Assembly (NCBI RefSeq): GCF_001854885.1
Contig: NZ_MDDV01000057.1
Span: 125,794-189,793 of the forward strand
Length of the DNA: 64,000 nucleotides
From: Ensifer sp. LCM 4579
Lineage (GTDB): Bacteria; Pseudomonadota; Alphaproteobacteria; Rhizobiales; Rhizobiaceae
Direction: 5' to 3'
Shown here piece after piece: positions 17,441 to 29,047 of the stretch (its first letter is position 1; every line of letters starts with the position of its first letter). The translations under genes were made by a program, and so were the position numbers. The notes below the pieces were generated by a model, which saw only the letters and a program-made list of their open reading frames with translations, was not told the DNA's origin and made no database searches.

Positions 17441-20185
17441 ATGAATTTGCTGACCGATCCATCGAGCCAAACGGGTGAGATATTCTCCGTGTCCGATCTG
17501 GCGAGCGAAGAGAGCCGCTCCGCAGCCACGCCGATGATGGAGCAGTACATCGCGATCAAGGCGAACAATCCGGATTCGCTCCTGTTCTATCGCATGGGTG
17601 ACTTCTACGAGTTGTTCTTCCAGGACGCGGTCGAGGCTGCGCGCGCGCTCGGCATCACCCTCACCAAGCGCGGCCAGCACATGGGCCAGGAAATCCCCAT
17701 GTGCGGGGTGCCCGTACACGCCGCCGACGACTACCTGCAGAAACTGATCGCGCTCGGCTTCCGCGTCGCCGTCTGCGAACAGGTGGAGGATCCGGCGGAA
17801 GCGAAGAAGCGGGGCGGCAAGTCGGTCGTGCGCCGGGACGTGGTGCGTCTGGTGACACCGGGAACGATCACTGAGGAAAAGCTCCTTTCGCCGTCGGAAA
17901 CGAATTACCTGATGGCGCTGGCCCGCATCAGAAGCGGCTCGGAGCCGGCCTATGCGCTCGCCTGGATCGACATTTCGACCGGCATCTTCCGTCTTGCCGA
18001 GACGGCGGAGAGCCGTCTGCTTGCCGACATATTGCGCATCGAGCCACGCGAACTGATCCTGCCCGACACCGTCTTCCACGATCCGGAACTGCGTGCAGTT
18101 TTCGACGTGCTCGGCCGTGTCGCCGTGCCTCAGCCGGCCGTGCTCTTCGACAGCGCCACGGCGGAAGGCCGCATTGCCCGCTACTACGGTGTCAAGACCC
18201 TCGACGGGTTCGGAAGCTTCTCCCGGGCCGAACTTGCGGCGGCCTCGGCGGCCATTTCCTATGTCGAGAAAACGCAGTTCGCCGAGCGTCCAGCGCTCGG
18301 CATTCCCGAGCGGGAAAGCGTCGCTTCGACCCTGTTCATAGACCCCGCCACGCGCGCCAATCTCGAACTGGCGAAGACGCTTTCCGGTGGCCGCGAAGGA
18401 AGCCTTCTCAGAGCGCTGGACCGGACCGTGATGAGCGGCGGCGCCCGGCTGCTCGCCGAGCGGCTTATGTCGCCCCTGACCGATCCCGACCGGATCAATC
18501 AACGGCTGGATTCAATCGAGATCCTCGCCGATCAGCCAGGCTTTGCCCTGGAGGTCCGCGACGCCCTGCGGCGCGCCCCCGACATGCCGCGCGCCCTGTC
18601 GCGGCTCGCCCTCGGTCGCGGCGGCCCGCGCGATCTCGGTGCCATCCAGGCGGGTTTGCGGGCCTCGGCGGCCCTGTCCGCGCTGCTTGCCCGCGCCGAG
18701 CTTTCGGCAGAGCTCGATGAGGCGCGAGAGGCGATCGCCGCCCTGCCAGGGGAGTTGCTCGCCCGTCTCGACTCAGCGCTCGCCGAGGAACTGCCACTCC
18801 TGAAGCGCGACGGCGGGTTCCTGCGCGAGGGTGCGAATGCCGAACTCGACGAGATGCGGGCGCTGCGCGATCAGTCGCGCCGCGTCATTGCCGGTCTGCA
18901 GCTCAAATATTGCGAGGAGACAGGCGTCAGATCGCTGAAGATCAAGCACAACAACGTGCTCGGCTACTTCATCGAGGTGACCGCCGGCAATGCCGGTTCG
19001 ATGACCGACACGGATGCCGGACGGGCCCGCTTTATCCATCGCCAGACCATGGCGAATGCCATGCGCTTTACCACCACCGAGCTCGCCGACCTCGAAACCA
19101 AGATCGCCAACGCCGCCGATCGGGCGCTGGCGATCGAACTCGAAGCCTTCGAGGCCTTGACGCGTGAGGTGGTGGCCCATGCCGAGGCGCTCAAGGCGGC
19201 GGCGCTGGCGCTGGCGGCGATCGACGTCTCTGCCGCTCTCGCCGTGCTCGCAGAGGAGCAGAACTATGTCCGCCCGATCGTTGACCGGTCGCGGATGTTC
19301 GCCATCGACGGCGGACGTCATCCGGTCGTCGAGCAGGCGCTGCGGCGCCAGGTGGCAAGCCCCTTCGTCGCCAATGGCTGCGACCTGTCGCCGCCGGACG
19401 GCCAGGAGGCAGGTGCGATCTGGCTGCTCACCGGTCCGAACATGGGCGGCAAGTCGACCTTCCTGCGCCAGAACGCACTCATCGCCATCATGGCGCAGAT
19501 GGGCTCCTTCGTGCCGGCGGTCGCCGCGCATGTTGGCGTCGTCGACCGGCTCTTCTCCCGCGTCGGCGCCTCGGACGACCTCGCCCGCGGTCGCTCCACT
19601 TTCATGGTCGAGATGGTCGAAACGGCAGCGATCCTCAACCAGGCGACCGATCGCTCGCTGGTGATCCTGGATGAGATCGGCCGCGGCACGGCGACCTTCG
19701 ACGGCCTGTCGATCGCCTGGGCGGCGGTCGAGCATCTGCACGAGGTCAATCGCTGTCGTGGCCTTTTTGCCACCCATTTCCATGAATTGACGGTGCTCTC
19801 CGAAAAGCTCGGCCGCCTGTCCAATGCGACGATGCGGGTCAAGGAGTGGGACGGCGACGTCATCTTCCTGCACGAAGTCGGCCCCGGCGCCGCCGACCGA
19901 TCCTACGGTATCCAGGTGGCCCGCCTTGCCGGCCTGCCGGCATCCGTCGTCGCGCGGGCGCGCGACGTGCTCGCCAAGCTCGAAGACGCGGATCGCAAGA
20001 ACCCGGCAAGCCAGCTGATCGACGACCTGCCGCTCTTCCAGGTCGCGGTGCGACGGGAGGAGGCCAAGGCGGCCGGGCCATCCAAAGTCGAGGACTCCCT
20101 GCGTTCTCTCAATCCGGACGACATGACGCCGCGGGAGGCACTCGAGGCGCTCTATGCGCTAAAAAAAGAACTCGCCAGCCGTTGA
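17441..20185 (+). CDS. mutS: DNA mismatch repair protein MutS
   Basis: 914 residues. The mismatch-binding Phe-X-Glu motif is in [11 protein letters not shown] near residues 47-57. The lever and clamp domains follow, then the ABC ATPase with Walker [10 protein letters not shown] (about 665-673), Walker [12 protein letters not shown] and ATHFHELT. Normal length for an alphaproteobacterial MutS. The start codon is preceded by a long AT-rich stretch shared with the divergent malic enzyme. Confidence 0.98.
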   Translation: MNLLTDPSSQTGEIFSVSDLASEESRSAATPMMEQYIAIKANNPDSLLFYRMGDFYELFFQDAVEAARALGITLTKRGQHMGQEIPMCGVPVHAADDYLQKLIALGFRVAVCEQVEDPAEAKKRGGKSVVRRDVVRLVTPGTITEEKLLSPSETNYLMALARIRSGSEPAYALAWIDISTGIFRLAETAESRLLADILRIEPRELILPDTVFHDPELRAVFDVLGRVAVPQPAVLFDSATAEGRIARYYGVKTLDGFGSFSRAELAAASAAISYVEKTQFAERPALGIPERESVASTLFIDPATRANLELAKTLSGGREGSLLRALDRTVMSGGARLLAERLMSPLTDPDRINQRLDSIEILADQPGFALEVRDALRRAPDMPRALSRLALGRGGPRDLGAIQAGLRASAALSALLARAELSAELDEAREAIAALPGELLARLDSALAEELPLLKRDGGFLREGANAELDEMRALRDQSRRVIAGLQLKYCEETGVRSLKIKHNNVLGYFIEVTAGNAGSMTDTDAGRARFIHRQTMANAMRFTTTELADLETKIANAADRALAIELEAFEALTREVVAHAEALKAAALALAAIDVSAALAVLAEEQNYVRPIVDRSRMFAIDGGRHPVVEQALRRQVASPFVANGCDLSPPDGQEAGAIWLLTGPNMGGKSTFLRQNALIAIMAQMGSFVPAVAAHVGVVDRLFSRVGASDDLARGRSTFMVEMVETAAILNQATDRSLVILDEIGRGTATFDGLSIAWAAVEHLHEVNRCRGLFATHFHELTVLSEKLGRLSNATMRVKEWDGDVIFLHEVGPGAADRSYGIQVARLAGLPASVVARARDVLAKLEDADRKNPASQLIDDLPLFQVAVRREEAKAAGPSKVEDSLRSLNPDDMTPREALEALYALKKELASR

Positions 20186-20240
20186 ACCGGGCTTGCCGGT
20201 CCGGGATGTTTTTCCTGTCCATCGACCGGCAAAAAGGCTA

Positions 20241-20268
20241 TACAGCGCCGCGCGTCTTGTCAGACGCG
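20241..20268. repeat. RIME-like fragment (mutS-glnD gap)
   Basis: Only the shared central module is present: TACAGCGCCGCGCGTCT, then TGTC, then AGACGCG. Both arms are missing. It lies in the leader region of glnD, 50 nt before its start. Confidence 0.65.
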
Positions 20269-20318
20269 ACGTTGAGCAGACCATATATTCAGTCGGACAG
20301 GACGCCTCTCGGCACTTC

Positions 20319-23168
20319 ATGGCCAGCCAAGAAACTTCTTTTCCCGAGATCCTCGACGTAGCGGCGCTTCGGGCGAAGTGCAATTTCATCGCATCGGCCC
20401 ATGCCGAGCAGCGTCAGCCGATGCGCCAGGCCCTGCTTGCGGCTCTGAGGCAAGCCAATGTCGAAGGGCGCGCCAAGGCGCGCGAATTGCTTGCCGCCGA
20501 TGGTGCCGGCATCAAATGCGCCGAGCGTATCTCCTGGCTGCAGGACCAGTTGATCACTGTCCTGCACGATTTCGCGCTGAACGAGGTGTTCGACGCCGCC
20601 AAGGCCCCGGACACTGCGCGCATCGCCGTCGCTGCCGTCGGCGGCTACGGGCGCGGGACGCTGGCGCCGGGATCCGACATCGACCTGCTCTTCCTTCTGC
20701 CCACCAAGAAGGCCGTTTGGGCGGAGCCGGCGATCGAGTTCATTCTCTACGTGCTCTGGGATCTCGGTTTCAAAGTCGGCCATGCGACCCGCACGATCGA
20801 GGAATGCATCCGGCTGTCGCGGGCCGACATGACGATCCGTACGGCGATTCTCGAAAGCCGCTATATTTGCGGCTCGCAAGCACTGGCAAACGAGCTCGAG
20901 GCGCGCTTCGATCACGAGATCGTCCGCAATACCGGTCCCGAATTCATCGCCGCAAAACTCGCCGAACGCGACGAACGCCATCGCAAGGCGGGCGACACCC
21001 GCTATCTCGTCGAGCCCAACGTCAAGGAAGGCAAGGGCGGCTTGCGCGACCTGCACACGCTGTTCTGGATCGCCAAGTACTTCTACCGGGTCAAGGATCC
21101 CGCCGATCTCGTCAAGCTCGGGGTCCTCTCGAAGCAGGAATTCAAGCTGTTCCAGAAGTCGGAGGATTTCCTCTGGGCGGTGCGGTGCCACATGCATTTC
21201 CTTACCGGTAAGGCGGAGGAGCGGCTGTCTTTCGACATCCAGCGCGAGATCGCCGAGGCGCTCGGTTATCACGACCATCCGGGCCTGACCGCGGTCGAGC
21301 GCTTCATGAAGCATTACTTCCTCGTTGCAAAGGACGTCGGCGATCTCACCCGCATCTTCTGTGCGGCACTCGAAGACCAGCAGGCGAAGGACGCACCGGG
21401 GATTTCCGGCGTCATCAGCCGTTTCAAGAATCGCATTCGCAAGATCGCCGGCACGCTCGACTTCGTCGATGACGGGGGGCGCATCGCGCTCGCGAGCCCC
21501 GACGTCTTCAAGCGGGACCCCGTCAACCTCCTGCGCCTGTTCCACATCGCCGATATCAACGGGCTGGAGTTCCATCCCAATGCCCTCAAGCAGGTTACGC
21601 GCTCGCTGAGCCTTGTCACGCCGCAATTGCGCGACAACGACGAGGCGAACCGGCTCTTCCTGTCCATTCTGACGTCGCGGCGCGATCCCGAACTGATCCT
21701 GAGGCGCATGAACGAGGCGGGCGTGCTTGGCCGTTTCATCCCCGATTTCGGCAAGATCGTCTCGATGATGCAGTTCAACATGTATCATCACTACACCGTG
21801 GACGAGCATCTGTTGCGGTCCGTCGATGTCCTTTCGCGCATAGAACGCGGCCTGGAAGAGCAGGGGCACCCGCTGGCGGCCTCGCTGATGCCGGGTGTGG
21901 AAGACCGCGAGGCGCTCTACGTTGCGGTGCTGCTGCACGACATCGCCAAGGGCCGCCCGGAGAATCATTCGACCGCCGGCGCGAAGGTGGCGCGCAAGCT
22001 CTGCCCGCGGCTCGGGCTTTCGCCGAAACAGACGGAAACCGTGGTCTGGCTGGTCGAGGAGCACCTGACCATGTCGATGGTGGCGCAGACCCGTGACTTG
22101 AACGACCGCAAGACCATCGTCGATTTCGCGGACCGGGTGCAGTCGCTCGATCGGCTGCGAATGCTGCTGATCATGACCGTCTGCGATATCCGCGCCGTCG
22201 GGCCCGGCGTGTGGAACGGCTGGAAGGGCCAGTTGCTGCGCACGCTCTATTACGAAACCGAGCTCCTGCTTTCCGGCGGCTTTTCGGAGCTCTCGCGCAA
22301 GGAGCGCGCCAAGCACGCCGCCCACCAGTTGTCCGACGCGCTCAAGGACTGGCCGCGCAGGGAGCGGGACGCCTATGTCCGGCTGCACTACCAGCCCTAT
22401 CTCCTCACCGTCGATCTCGCGGATCAGGTCCGGCACGCCGAGTTCATCCGCGAGGCGGACCGTGCCGGCAAAACGCTGGCGACGATGGTCCGCACCCACC
22501 AGTTCCACGCCATTACCGAGATCACCGTGCTGTCGCCGGACCATCCGCGCCTGCTGACGGTCATCGCAGGGGCCTGTGCCGCCGCCGGCGCCAACATTGT
22601 CGACGCGCAGATCTTCACGACGTCGGACGGCCGCGCACTGGACACTATTCTCGTCAATCGTGAGTTCCGGGTGGACGAGGACGAGACGCGCCGTGCTGCG
22701 AGCATCGGCAAGCTGATCGAGGATGTGCTCGCGGGCCGCAAGCGCCTGCCGGAAGTCATCGCCAGCCGCACCCGAACGAAGAAGCGCAACAAGGCCTTTA
22801 CGGTGACGCCGGAGGTGACGATCAGCAACACGCTGTCGAACAAGTTCACCGTCATCGAGGTCGAAGGCCTCGACCGGCCAGGCCTCTTGTCGGAAGTCAC
22901 GGCCGTGCTTTCCGACCTCTCGCTCGACATCGCCTCGGCCCACATCACCACCTTCGGCGAGAAGGTGATCGACACTTTCTACGTAACCGACCTGGTCGGT
23001 CACAAAATCACCAGCGAGAACCGGCAGATCAATATTGCCGCCCGCCTCAAGGCTGTGCTGGCGGGCGAGGTGGATGAGGCACGTGCGCAGATGCCTTCCG
23101 GCATCATCGCGCCGGCCCCGGTGCCACGCATGTCGCATGCATCCAAATCGACAAAAGCCGAAACATGA
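20319..23168 (+). CDS. glnD: GlnD, bifunctional PII uridylyltransferase / uridylyl-removing enzyme
   Basis: 949 residues from the ATG at 20319. The frame extends to a TTG at 20193, but that part has no similarity and contains repeat sequence. The nucleotidyltransferase site is [18 protein letters not shown] (from Gly108). The HD domain is [14 protein letters not shown] (about 538-551), and two ACT domains close the protein (about 730-810 and 840-915) for glutamine sensing. GlnD senses glutamine and sets the uridylylation of PII proteins, and so NtrB/NtrC and sigma-54 output. It overlaps murJ by 4 nt. Confidence 0.97.
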   Translation: MASQETSFPEILDVAALRAKCNFIASAHAEQRQPMRQALLAALRQANVEGRAKARELLAADGAGIKCAERISWLQDQLITVLHDFALNEVFDAAKAPDTARIAVAAVGGYGRGTLAPGSDIDLLFLLPTKKAVWAEPAIEFILYVLWDLGFKVGHATRTIEECIRLSRADMTIRTAILESRYICGSQALANELEARFDHEIVRNTGPEFIAAKLAERDERHRKAGDTRYLVEPNVKEGKGGLRDLHTLFWIAKYFYRVKDPADLVKLGVLSKQEFKLFQKSEDFLWAVRCHMHFLTGKAEERLSFDIQREIAEALGYHDHPGLTAVERFMKHYFLVAKDVGDLTRIFCAALEDQQAKDAPGISGVISRFKNRIRKIAGTLDFVDDGGRIALASPDVFKRDPVNLLRLFHIADINGLEFHPNALKQVTRSLSLVTPQLRDNDEANRLFLSILTSRRDPELILRRMNEAGVLGRFIPDFGKIVSMMQFNMYHHYTVDEHLLRSVDVLSRIERGLEEQGHPLAASLMPGVEDREALYVAVLLHDIAKGRPENHSTAGAKVARKLCPRLGLSPKQTETVVWLVEEHLTMSMVAQTRDLNDRKTIVDFADRVQSLDRLRMLLIMTVCDIRAVGPGVWNGWKGQLLRTLYYETELLLSGGFSELSRKERAKHAAHQLSDALKDWPRRERDAYVRLHYQPYLLTVDLADQVRHAEFIREADRAGKTLATMVRTHQFHAITEITVLSPDHPRLLTVIAGACAAAGANIVDAQIFTTSDGRALDTILVNREFRVDEDETRRAASIGKLIEDVLAGRKRLPEVIASRTRTKKRNKAFTVTPEVTISNTLSNKFTVIEVEGLDRPGLLSEVTAVLSDLSLDIASAHITTFGEKVIDTFYVTDLVGHKITSENRQINIAARLKAVLAGEVDEARAQMPSGIIAPAPVPRMSHASKSTKAET

Positions 23169-24772
23169 GTCTGGTCAAAAAGTTCGCAACTGTTGGCGGC
23201 GCAACGCTCGGTAGCCGCGTCTTCGGCTTCGTTCGCGAGACCTTCATGGCTGCGGCGTTGGGCACCGGCCCGGTCGCCGACGCTTTCAATACCGCCTTCC
23301 GGCTGCCGAACACGTTTCGCCGGCTCTTTGCCGAGGGAGCCTTCAATTCTGCCTTCGTGCCGCTCTTCGCCAGGGAAATCGAGGCCCGCGGCATGGATGG
23401 CGCCCGGCGCTTCGCCGAAGAAGTCTTCGGCGTGCTGTTCACCGTGCTTCTGCTTCTGACGATCGCCATGGAGCTGGCGATGCCCTTCATTGTGCGGGAA
23501 CTGATCGCGCCGGGCTTCGCCGACGATCCGGCGAAATTCGCAAGCACCGTCACCTTTGCGACCATCATGTTCCCGTATCTCGCCTGCATGTCGCTCGGCG
23601 CGATGATGGCGGGCATGCTCAATTCGCTGCATCGCTATTTCGCCGCCGCGATTGCGCCGGTGTTCCTGAACTTCATCCTGATTGGCGTCCTCGCCTTTGC
23701 CTGGTACAGCGGCCATGACGCCATCGCCGTCGGCTACGGCCTTTCCTGGGGCGTGTTGGCGGCGGGTTTGGTCCAACTCGCTATCGTCTGGGTCGCCGTA
23801 CGCAATGCCGGGATGCGCATCGGTTTGCGGCGCCCCCGGCTGACGGCCAACGTCAAACGGCTGTTGGTGCTGGCGCTGCCGGCGGCGATCACCGGCGGCA
23901 TCACCCAGATAAACCTTTTGATCAACACCAATATTGCCTCGGGAAAGGCGGGTGCCGTGTCGTCGCTCGTCTATGCCGACCGCATCTACCAGCTGCCGCT
24001 CGGCGTTGTCGGCATCGCCGTCGCGACCGTGCTTCTGCCGGAGCTTGCGCGTGCGCTGCGCGCCGGCAACCTGATCGAAGCGGCCAATCTGCAGAACCGC
24101 TCCGTCGAATTCACCCTGTTCCTGACATTGCCTGCGGCCGCGGCGCTGCTCGTCATGTCGGAGCCGATCGTGCGGTTGCTGTTCGAGCGTGGCAAGTTCT
24201 CGCCGGAATCGACCGTCGTCGTCGGGCATATCCTGGCGATCTACGGCCTCGGCCTGCCGGCTTTCGTGCTGATCAAGGCCTTCATTCCCGGCTTTTTCGC
24301 GCGAGAGGATACGCGTACGCCGATGATTTTCGCCGCCGTATCGGTGGCAGTGAACGTGTCTCTGGCCTTGACGCTCTTTCCGTCGCTCGGAGCAGGCGGC
24401 ATAGCGATCGCCGAGATCGTTGCCGGCTGGGCGAACGCGCTTCTGCTCTTTTCGACGCTCCTCTGGCGCGGGCATTGGGGTCGCGACATGCAACTGCTGA
24501 CCCGCATTCCGCGCCTCGTGATCGCCGCCGCGATCATGGCGGCCGCGCTCCTTTGCGCCGTTCAGTGGCTGGCCTTCCCGCTTTCTTCCGCCGCGCCGCT
24601 CGCAATCCGCGCCGCGACGGTTTGCAGCCTGGTGGCAGTTGCGATGCTGATCTATTTCGCCGCCGCCTTCGGCCTCGGGGGGGCCAGCCTGGGAATGATC
24701 CGCCGCAGTCTGAAGCGCAAGGCGGCACCGGCGTCTGCTTCGACCGCGGGTGAAGGGACGGATGGGCGATGA
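23165..24772 (+). CDS. murJ: Lipid II flippase MurJ (MviN)
   Basis: 535 residues, very hydrophobic with about 14 membrane spans. The N-terminus [20 protein letters not shown] and [19 protein letters not shown] (with the conserved Arg) are typical of MurJ. It moves lipid-linked peptidoglycan precursors to the periplasmic face. It overlaps glnD and the next gene by 4 nt each, forming a tight glnD-murJ-VOC run. Confidence 0.95.
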   Translation: MSLVKKFATVGGATLGSRVFGFVRETFMAAALGTGPVADAFNTAFRLPNTFRRLFAEGAFNSAFVPLFAREIEARGMDGARRFAEEVFGVLFTVLLLLTIAMELAMPFIVRELIAPGFADDPAKFASTVTFATIMFPYLACMSLGAMMAGMLNSLHRYFAAAIAPVFLNFILIGVLAFAWYSGHDAIAVGYGLSWGVLAAGLVQLAIVWVAVRNAGMRIGLRRPRLTANVKRLLVLALPAAITGGITQINLLINTNIASGKAGAVSSLVYADRIYQLPLGVVGIAVATVLLPELARALRAGNLIEAANLQNRSVEFTLFLTLPAAAALLVMSEPIVRLLFERGKFSPESTVVVGHILAIYGLGLPAFVLIKAFIPGFFAREDTRTPMIFAAVSVAVNVSLALTLFPSLGAGGIAIAEIVAGWANALLLFSTLLWRGHWGRDMQLLTRIPRLVIAAAIMAAALLCAVQWLAFPLSSAAPLAIRAATVCSLVAVAMLIYFAAAFGLGGASLGMIRRSLKRKAAPASASTAGEGTDGR

Positions 24773-25161
24773 GACAGACCATTGCCCGTGTCGCCGTTCT
24801 GGTTCCGGATTATGACGTGGGCATCGCGTTCTATTGCGGCCGGCTCGGCTTCGATCTGATCGAGGATACCGATCTCGGTGGCGGCAAGCGCTGGGTGCTG
24901 GTGCGGCCGAGGGGCGCGAGCGAAACCGCGCTGCTCATCGCCAGGGCCGAGGGCGATCGGCAGAGCGCGGCGATCGGCAATCAGACCGGCGGCCGCGTCG
25001 GCTTCTTCCTCTTCACCGACGACTTTGCCCGCGAGCATGCGGCAATGCTTGCCGCCGGCGTCGAATTTCTGGAGACGCCCCGCCATGAGGCCTATGGGAC
25101 TGTCGCCGTGTTCACCGATCCCTTCGGCAATCGTTGGGACCTCTTGCAACCCGCCTCTTGA
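24769..25161 (+). CDS. VOC (glyoxalase/bleomycin-resistance) family protein
   Basis: 130 residues with two beta-alpha-beta-beta-beta halves: [28 protein letters not shown] and [19 protein letters not shown], ending in [14 protein letters not shown]. The usual first metal-binding His of glyoxalase I is Val or Ala here, so a metal-dependent lyase role is doubtful. Substrate unknown. Translationally coupled to murJ (ATGA overlap). Confidence 0.82.
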   Translation: MRQTIARVAVLVPDYDVGIAFYCGRLGFDLIEDTDLGGGKRWVLVRPRGASETALLIARAEGDRQSAAIGNQTGGRVGFFLFTDDFAREHAAMLAAGVEFLETPRHEAYGTVAVFTDPFGNRWDLLQPAS

Positions 25162-25234
25162 TTGCATTTGGCCCGCCGTGCATAAGCGCGGCGGTATCAA
25201 TTGGTGGGCCCTCCACAAGCCCGATGAGGACGAC

Positions 25235-26299
25235 ATGAACGAATTCAAGCCGCTCGTTTTTTCCGGCGTGCAACCGACCGGAAACCTGCATCTCGGCAAC
25301 TATCTGGGCGCGATCCGGAAGTTCGTCGCGCTGCAGGAGAGCCACGATTGCATCTATTGCGTCGTCGATCTCCATTCGATCACCGCGCAGCTCGTCCATG
25401 AGGATCTGCCCGGTCAGATCCGCTCGATCGCCGCCGCCTTCATTGCTTCCGGCATCGATCCCGAGAAGCACATCGTCTTCAACCAGTCGGCTGTGCCGCA
25501 GCATGCGGAGCTTGCCTGGATCTTCAACTGCGTCGCCCGCATCGGCTGGATGAACCGGATGACCCAGTTCAAGGACAAGGCCGGCAAGGACCGCGAAAAC
25601 GCTTCGCTCGGCCTGCTCGCCTATCCGAGCCTGATGGCGGCCGACATCCTCGTCTATCGCGCGACCCATGTTCCCGTCGGCGACGACCAGAAGCAGCACC
25701 TGGAACTGACCCGCGACATCGCCCAGAAGTTCAACATCGACTTCATGGATCACATCCGCCGCGGCGGCTACGGCGTCGACATCGTCGTCGGCGAGGAGCC
25801 GATTCACGCCTATTTCCCGCCGGTCGAGCCCTTGATCGGCGGTCCGGCGCCGCGCGTCATGTCGCTGCGCGATGGCACCAAGAAAATGTCGAAGTCCGAC
25901 CCGTCGGATCTGTCGCGTATCAACCTGATGGACGATCCGGAGACGATCGCCAAGAAGATCCGCAAGGCGAAGACCGACCCGGATGCGCTGCCGAGCGAAG
26001 CGGACGGGTTGAAGGGCCGTCCGGAGGCTGAAAATCTCGTCGGTATTTATGCGGCTCTCTCCGACAAATCGAAAGAAGAGGTTCTGGCCGAGTTCGCCGG
26101 ACGGCAATTCTCGGTCTTCAAGCCGGCGCTGGTCGATCTCGCCGTCAGTGTGCTCGCGCCGATCAGCGGCGAAATGCGCCGCCTGCTCGACGACACGACG
26201 CATATCGACGCGATTTTGCGCAAGGGTGGCGAGCGGGCGCGGGCGCGGGCGGAAAAGACGATGCGGGAAGTTCGCGAGATCATCGGCTTTTTGCAGTAG
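25235..26299 (+). CDS. trpS: Tryptophanyl-tRNA synthetase
   Basis: 354 residues, the normal size for a class Ic synthetase. The HIGH-type motif is in [13 protein letters not shown] (near residue 18) and the KMSKS loop is in [15 protein letters not shown]. The ATG at 25235 was chosen by similarity; the longer frame to 24878 overlaps the VOC gene in another phase and is not coding. Confidence 0.97.
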   Translation: MNEFKPLVFSGVQPTGNLHLGNYLGAIRKFVALQESHDCIYCVVDLHSITAQLVHEDLPGQIRSIAAAFIASGIDPEKHIVFNQSAVPQHAELAWIFNCVARIGWMNRMTQFKDKAGKDRENASLGLLAYPSLMAADILVYRATHVPVGDDQKQHLELTRDIAQKFNIDFMDHIRRGGYGVDIVVGEEPIHAYFPPVEPLIGGPAPRVMSLRDGTKKMSKSDPSDLSRINLMDDPETIAKKIRKAKTDPDALPSEADGLKGRPEAENLVGIYAALSDKSKEEVLAEFAGRQFSVFKPALVDLAVSVLAPISGEMRRLLDDTTHIDAILRKGGERARARAEKTMREVREIIGFLQ

Positions 26300-26351
26300 C
26301 CGGCAAAAATGAGACCTTGCGGGCGGCGTGCTGCGATGTAATGTTCGCCGC

Positions 26352-26843
26352 ATGGTTTCGACCCGACTCTCAAGACAGGAAGGTCATCGCCGCAAGTTCA
26401 TGGCGGTGATCGACGACACGCCCGAATGCAGCCGCGCCGTGCATTATGCCGGCATGCGCGCGAAGAACTCCAATGGCGGTCTCGTGCTGCTCTACGTCAT
26501 CGCCGATGGCGACTTCCAGCAATGGCTGGGCGTGGAGGAGATCATGCGGGCGGAGGCGCGCGAGGAGGCTGAGGCGACGCTCGCAAAGGTCGCCCAGACC
26601 GTGCGAGAAACGATCGGCATCGAGCCGGAGATCGTCATCCGCGAGGGCATTGCCACCGATGAGATCCATGCACTCATCGAAGAGGATCGGGATATTGCGA
26701 TCCTCGTGCTGGCGGCCGGCTCGGCCAAGGAGGGTCCCGGGCCTCTGGTGTCGTCCATTGCCGGAAAGGCGGCCGCCTTCCCGATTCCGGTGACGGTCAT
26801 TCCCGATCTTCTGACGGATGAGGAAATCGACGCGCTGAGCTGA
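26352..26843 (+). CDS. Universal stress protein (UspA family)
   Basis: 163 residues. FMAVIDDTPECSRAVHYAGMRA is the first strand and helix, and the end LVSSIAGKAAAFPIPVTVIP resembles the UspA ATP-binding loop, though the G-X2-G-X9-G-(S/T) motif is altered (GSAKEGPGPLVSSIAG). The ATG at 26352 fits the family better than a GTG at 26328; no clear Shine-Dalgarno is seen. Role in stress not specified by context. Confidence 0.82.
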   Translation: MVSTRLSRQEGHRRKFMAVIDDTPECSRAVHYAGMRAKNSNGGLVLLYVIADGDFQQWLGVEEIMRAEAREEAEATLAKVAQTVRETIGIEPEIVIREGIATDEIHALIEEDRDIAILVLAAGSAKEGPGPLVSSIAGKAAAFPIPVTVIPDLLTDEEIDALS

Positions 26844-26891
26844 CGGATTGCGGTCGAAGGCGCTTGCGGCGCTGCGCCGGAGCTCCTATAT

Positions 26892-26908
26892 TTTTGAATA
26901 ATTCTAAA
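26892..26908. promoter_or_regulatory. Irr-box/ICE-like palindrome upstream of nfuA
   Basis: TTTTGAATAATTCTAAA is a 17-nt inverted repeat with a single mismatched pair. It closely resembles the rhizobial iron-control element bound by Irr (core TTTAGAA...TTCTAAA). It lies 42 nt before the nfuA start, where bound protein would block transcription. It stands out from the GC-rich surroundings. Confidence 0.55.
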
Positions 26909-26949
26909 GAGCCGGTCGAAAACCGCTCGCGGCCGTGATGGAGATAGAG

Positions 26950-27516
26950 ATGTTCATTCAGACGGAAGCCACGCCGAATCCGGCCACTTTCAAATTCCTG
27001 CCGGGCAAGGTCGTGATGGAGAGCGGTACGGCCGAATTCCGCAGCGAGGAGGACGCGCGCGCCGCATCGCCGCTTGCGGCACGGCTTTTCTCCATTCCCG
27101 GCGTGACCGGCGTCTATTTCGGTTATGACTTCATCACGGTCAGCAAGGAGGGGCAGGAGTGGCAGCACCTGAAGCCTGCGATCCTGGGCTCGATCATGGA
27201 GCATTTCATGTCCGGGCAGCCGGTCATGTCCGGTGCGGGTCGCGCCGAAGAGACGGATGAGGAAGGCGAGTTCTACGACAAGAGTGACGAGGCGATCGTC
27301 GCCACGATCAAAGAACTGCTCGAGACGCGCGTGCGCCCGGCTGTCGCCCAGGATGGCGGTGACATCACCTTCCGCGGCTTCAAGGACGGCACGGTGTTCC
27401 TCAACATGAAGGGGGCCTGTTCCGGATGCCCCTCGTCGACTGCGACGCTCCGCCATGGCGTGCAGAACCTGCTGCGCCATTTCGTGCCGGAGGTCGAGTC
27501 GGTCGAAGCCGTCTGA
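26950..27516 (+). CDS. nfuA: NfuA-type Fe-S cluster scaffold/carrier
   Basis: 188 residues. An N-terminal Nfu_N domain (MFIQTEATPNPATFKFLPGK, about 1-90) is followed by a NifU C-terminal domain with the cluster cysteines Cys157 and Cys160 in GACSGCPSS. It carries 4Fe-4S clusters to client proteins; MiaB, encoded 3 kb away, is a typical client type. The ATG at 26950 has GGAG 6 nt ahead; a GTG at 26935 and an ATG at 26938 are less likely. It is preceded by an Irr-like box. Confidence 0.92.
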   Translation: MFIQTEATPNPATFKFLPGKVVMESGTAEFRSEEDARAASPLAARLFSIPGVTGVYFGYDFITVSKEGQEWQHLKPAILGSIMEHFMSGQPVMSGAGRAEETDEEGEFYDKSDEAIVATIKELLETRVRPAVAQDGGDITFRGFKDGTVFLNMKGACSGCPSSTATLRHGVQNLLRHFVPEVESVEAV

Positions 27517-27710
27517 GCGCGGATGGACCGTGTTGGATTGAGTGGTCCCGCTGACGGGCCGCTCTCCCTCCGGACATCGATCGCGGCGGGCTGGCTTTCG
27601 GTCTCATGCGATCTCGGGTTTACCCCACCGGCCAGGCTTGCTGCATCACAGTCGAGTGACCGGAGAGGGGAGAGGGCGCGGTTGTGTGGCCACGCAAGGC
27701 GCGGGAGGTT

Positions 27711-28403
27711 ATGTCGGCTAACATGCTTGTTCTTGCCATTGATACGTCCGGTTCCGGCTGCGCGACCGCCGTTTACGACGGCGCCGCCAGGGTGGTCCTG
27801 GCGCGCGCGCAAGAGGACATCGGGCGCGGACATGCGGAGCGCCTGATGGCTTTCGTCGACGAGGCGCTCGGCGCCTCGGCCCGGCGGCTCGAGGATATCG
27901 ACCGGATCGCGGTGACCGTCGGGCCCGGCTCCTTCACCGGGATCCGCGTCGGCGTTGCGGCGGCACGGGGACTGGCACTTGCACTCGGCAAGCCGGCAGT
28001 CGGCGTCACCACGCTCCATGCCGTCGCCGAGAGCGCCCGAAAGGCTGATCCTGGCCGGCCGGTGCTTGCCGTGATCGATGCTAAGCGCGACGAGGTCTAT
28101 GCCCAGTCCTTCGATGCGCTCGGTCAGCCGGAGACGGCAGCTGAAGTCCTGCCGGTGGGCTTGGCGCGCGAGCGGTTCTCCGGCTTTGACGGCCTCGTCT
28201 GCGGTTCCGCGACGCATCTCGTCGCCGGTTCCGAAATGGCAGGAGAGGCGAGCCGTAAGGCGGACATGATCGACATCGCCGTGGTCGCCCGGTTGGGTGC
28301 TGCTGCCGATCCAGCTTCGGCCAAGCCGAAGCCGCTTTATCTGCGCGGCGCGGACGCGAAGCCTCAGGCGGGCTTCGCGGTGACGCGGGCCGTTGCGGGA
28401 TAG
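27711..28403 (+). CDS. tsaB: TsaB, tRNA threonylcarbamoyladenosine biosynthesis protein
   Basis: About 230 residues. The ASKHA-type fold begins LVLAIDTSGSGCATAVYD, followed by VTVGPGSFTGIRVGVAAARGLA, the TsaB signature. TsaB is the dimer partner of TsaD in making t6A37. The start is uncertain: ATG 27711 lies too close to GGAGG, ATG 27723 is 14 nt from it, and GTG 27684 is also in frame. It is followed by rimI, the usual pairing. Confidence 0.93.
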   Translation: MSANMLVLAIDTSGSGCATAVYDGAARVVLARAQEDIGRGHAERLMAFVDEALGASARRLEDIDRIAVTVGPGSFTGIRVGVAAARGLALALGKPAVGVTTLHAVAESARKADPGRPVLAVIDAKRDEVYAQSFDALGQPETAAEVLPVGLARERFSGFDGLVCGSATHLVAGSEMAGEASRKADMIDIAVVARLGAAADPASAKPKPLYLRGADAKPQAGFAVTRAVAG

Positions 28404-28483
28404 ACGCAATATTGATGTGACGAATTCGGTGCGTCGGCGACGACGTACCGCGCCGTGCAACCGGATGCGCAGAATCGACGACG

Positions 28484-28981
28484 ATGAGTTTCACCGACTA
28501 TTTCACCCGCCGCGCCGAATTCGATATTTTCCCGCTGGAGGAGGGTGATCTTGAGGCCGCGGCGACGCTTCATCGTCACCGTTTTGCCGCGCCCTGGAGC
28601 GATGGTGAAATTCACGCGCTTCTCACGCAGGATACGGTCTTCGGTTTTGCCGCACGCCAGACCAGCGGTGGCTTCCGCCCTTCCTTCGGCGGCTTCGTTC
28701 TGTCGCGCGCCGCCGCCGGCGAGGCGGAAATCCTGACGATCGGCGTCGACCCGCGCTTTGCCCGCTCCGGCCTCGGCTGGCGCCTGATGCAGGCCGTGAC
28801 GCGCGAGGCGCTCGTCAAGGGAGCCGAGGCGATCTTCCTCGAAGTCGACGAAACCAACGAGGCGGCGATCGGACTCTATCGCAAGCTCGGTTTCTCGAAA
28901 GTCGGCGAGCGCCGGGCCTACTATCAGGGGGCCGGCGGCGCGCGCACCGCCGCGCTTGTCATGCGGCTCGATCTTCGCTAG
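28484..28981 (+). CDS. rimI: Ribosomal protein S18 alanine N-acetyltransferase RimI
   Basis: 165-residue GNAT protein. The acetyl-CoA site is in ILTIGVDPRFARSGLGWRLM (the R/Q-X-X-G-X-G/A motif), and LEVDETNEAAIGLYRKLGFSKVGERRAYY is the RimI-type C-terminus. The position directly after tsaB supports RimI over another GNAT enzyme. Confidence 0.9.
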   Translation: MSFTDYFTRRAEFDIFPLEEGDLEAAATLHRHRFAAPWSDGEIHALLTQDTVFGFAARQTSGGFRPSFGGFVLSRAAAGEAEILTIGVDPRFARSGLGWRLMQAVTREALVKGAEAIFLEVDETNEAAIGLYRKLGFSKVGERRAYYQGAGGARTAALVMRLDLR

Positions 28982-29047
28982 TTCCCTGCGACGGCGATCC
29001 CTGAGCCGGCGTCCGTAGATCGGATGCGGGTGGGAGGGAGATTTCGT

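Noticed and set aside
20289-23138. 949-codon open frame antisense to glnD
   Set aside because: GlnD has complete motifs on the plus strand; the antisense frame is open only because of high GC at third positions, and its translation shows no recognisable domain.
23000-24493. 497-codon frame antisense to murJ
   Set aside because: Highly charged, low-complexity translation opposite a clear flippase.
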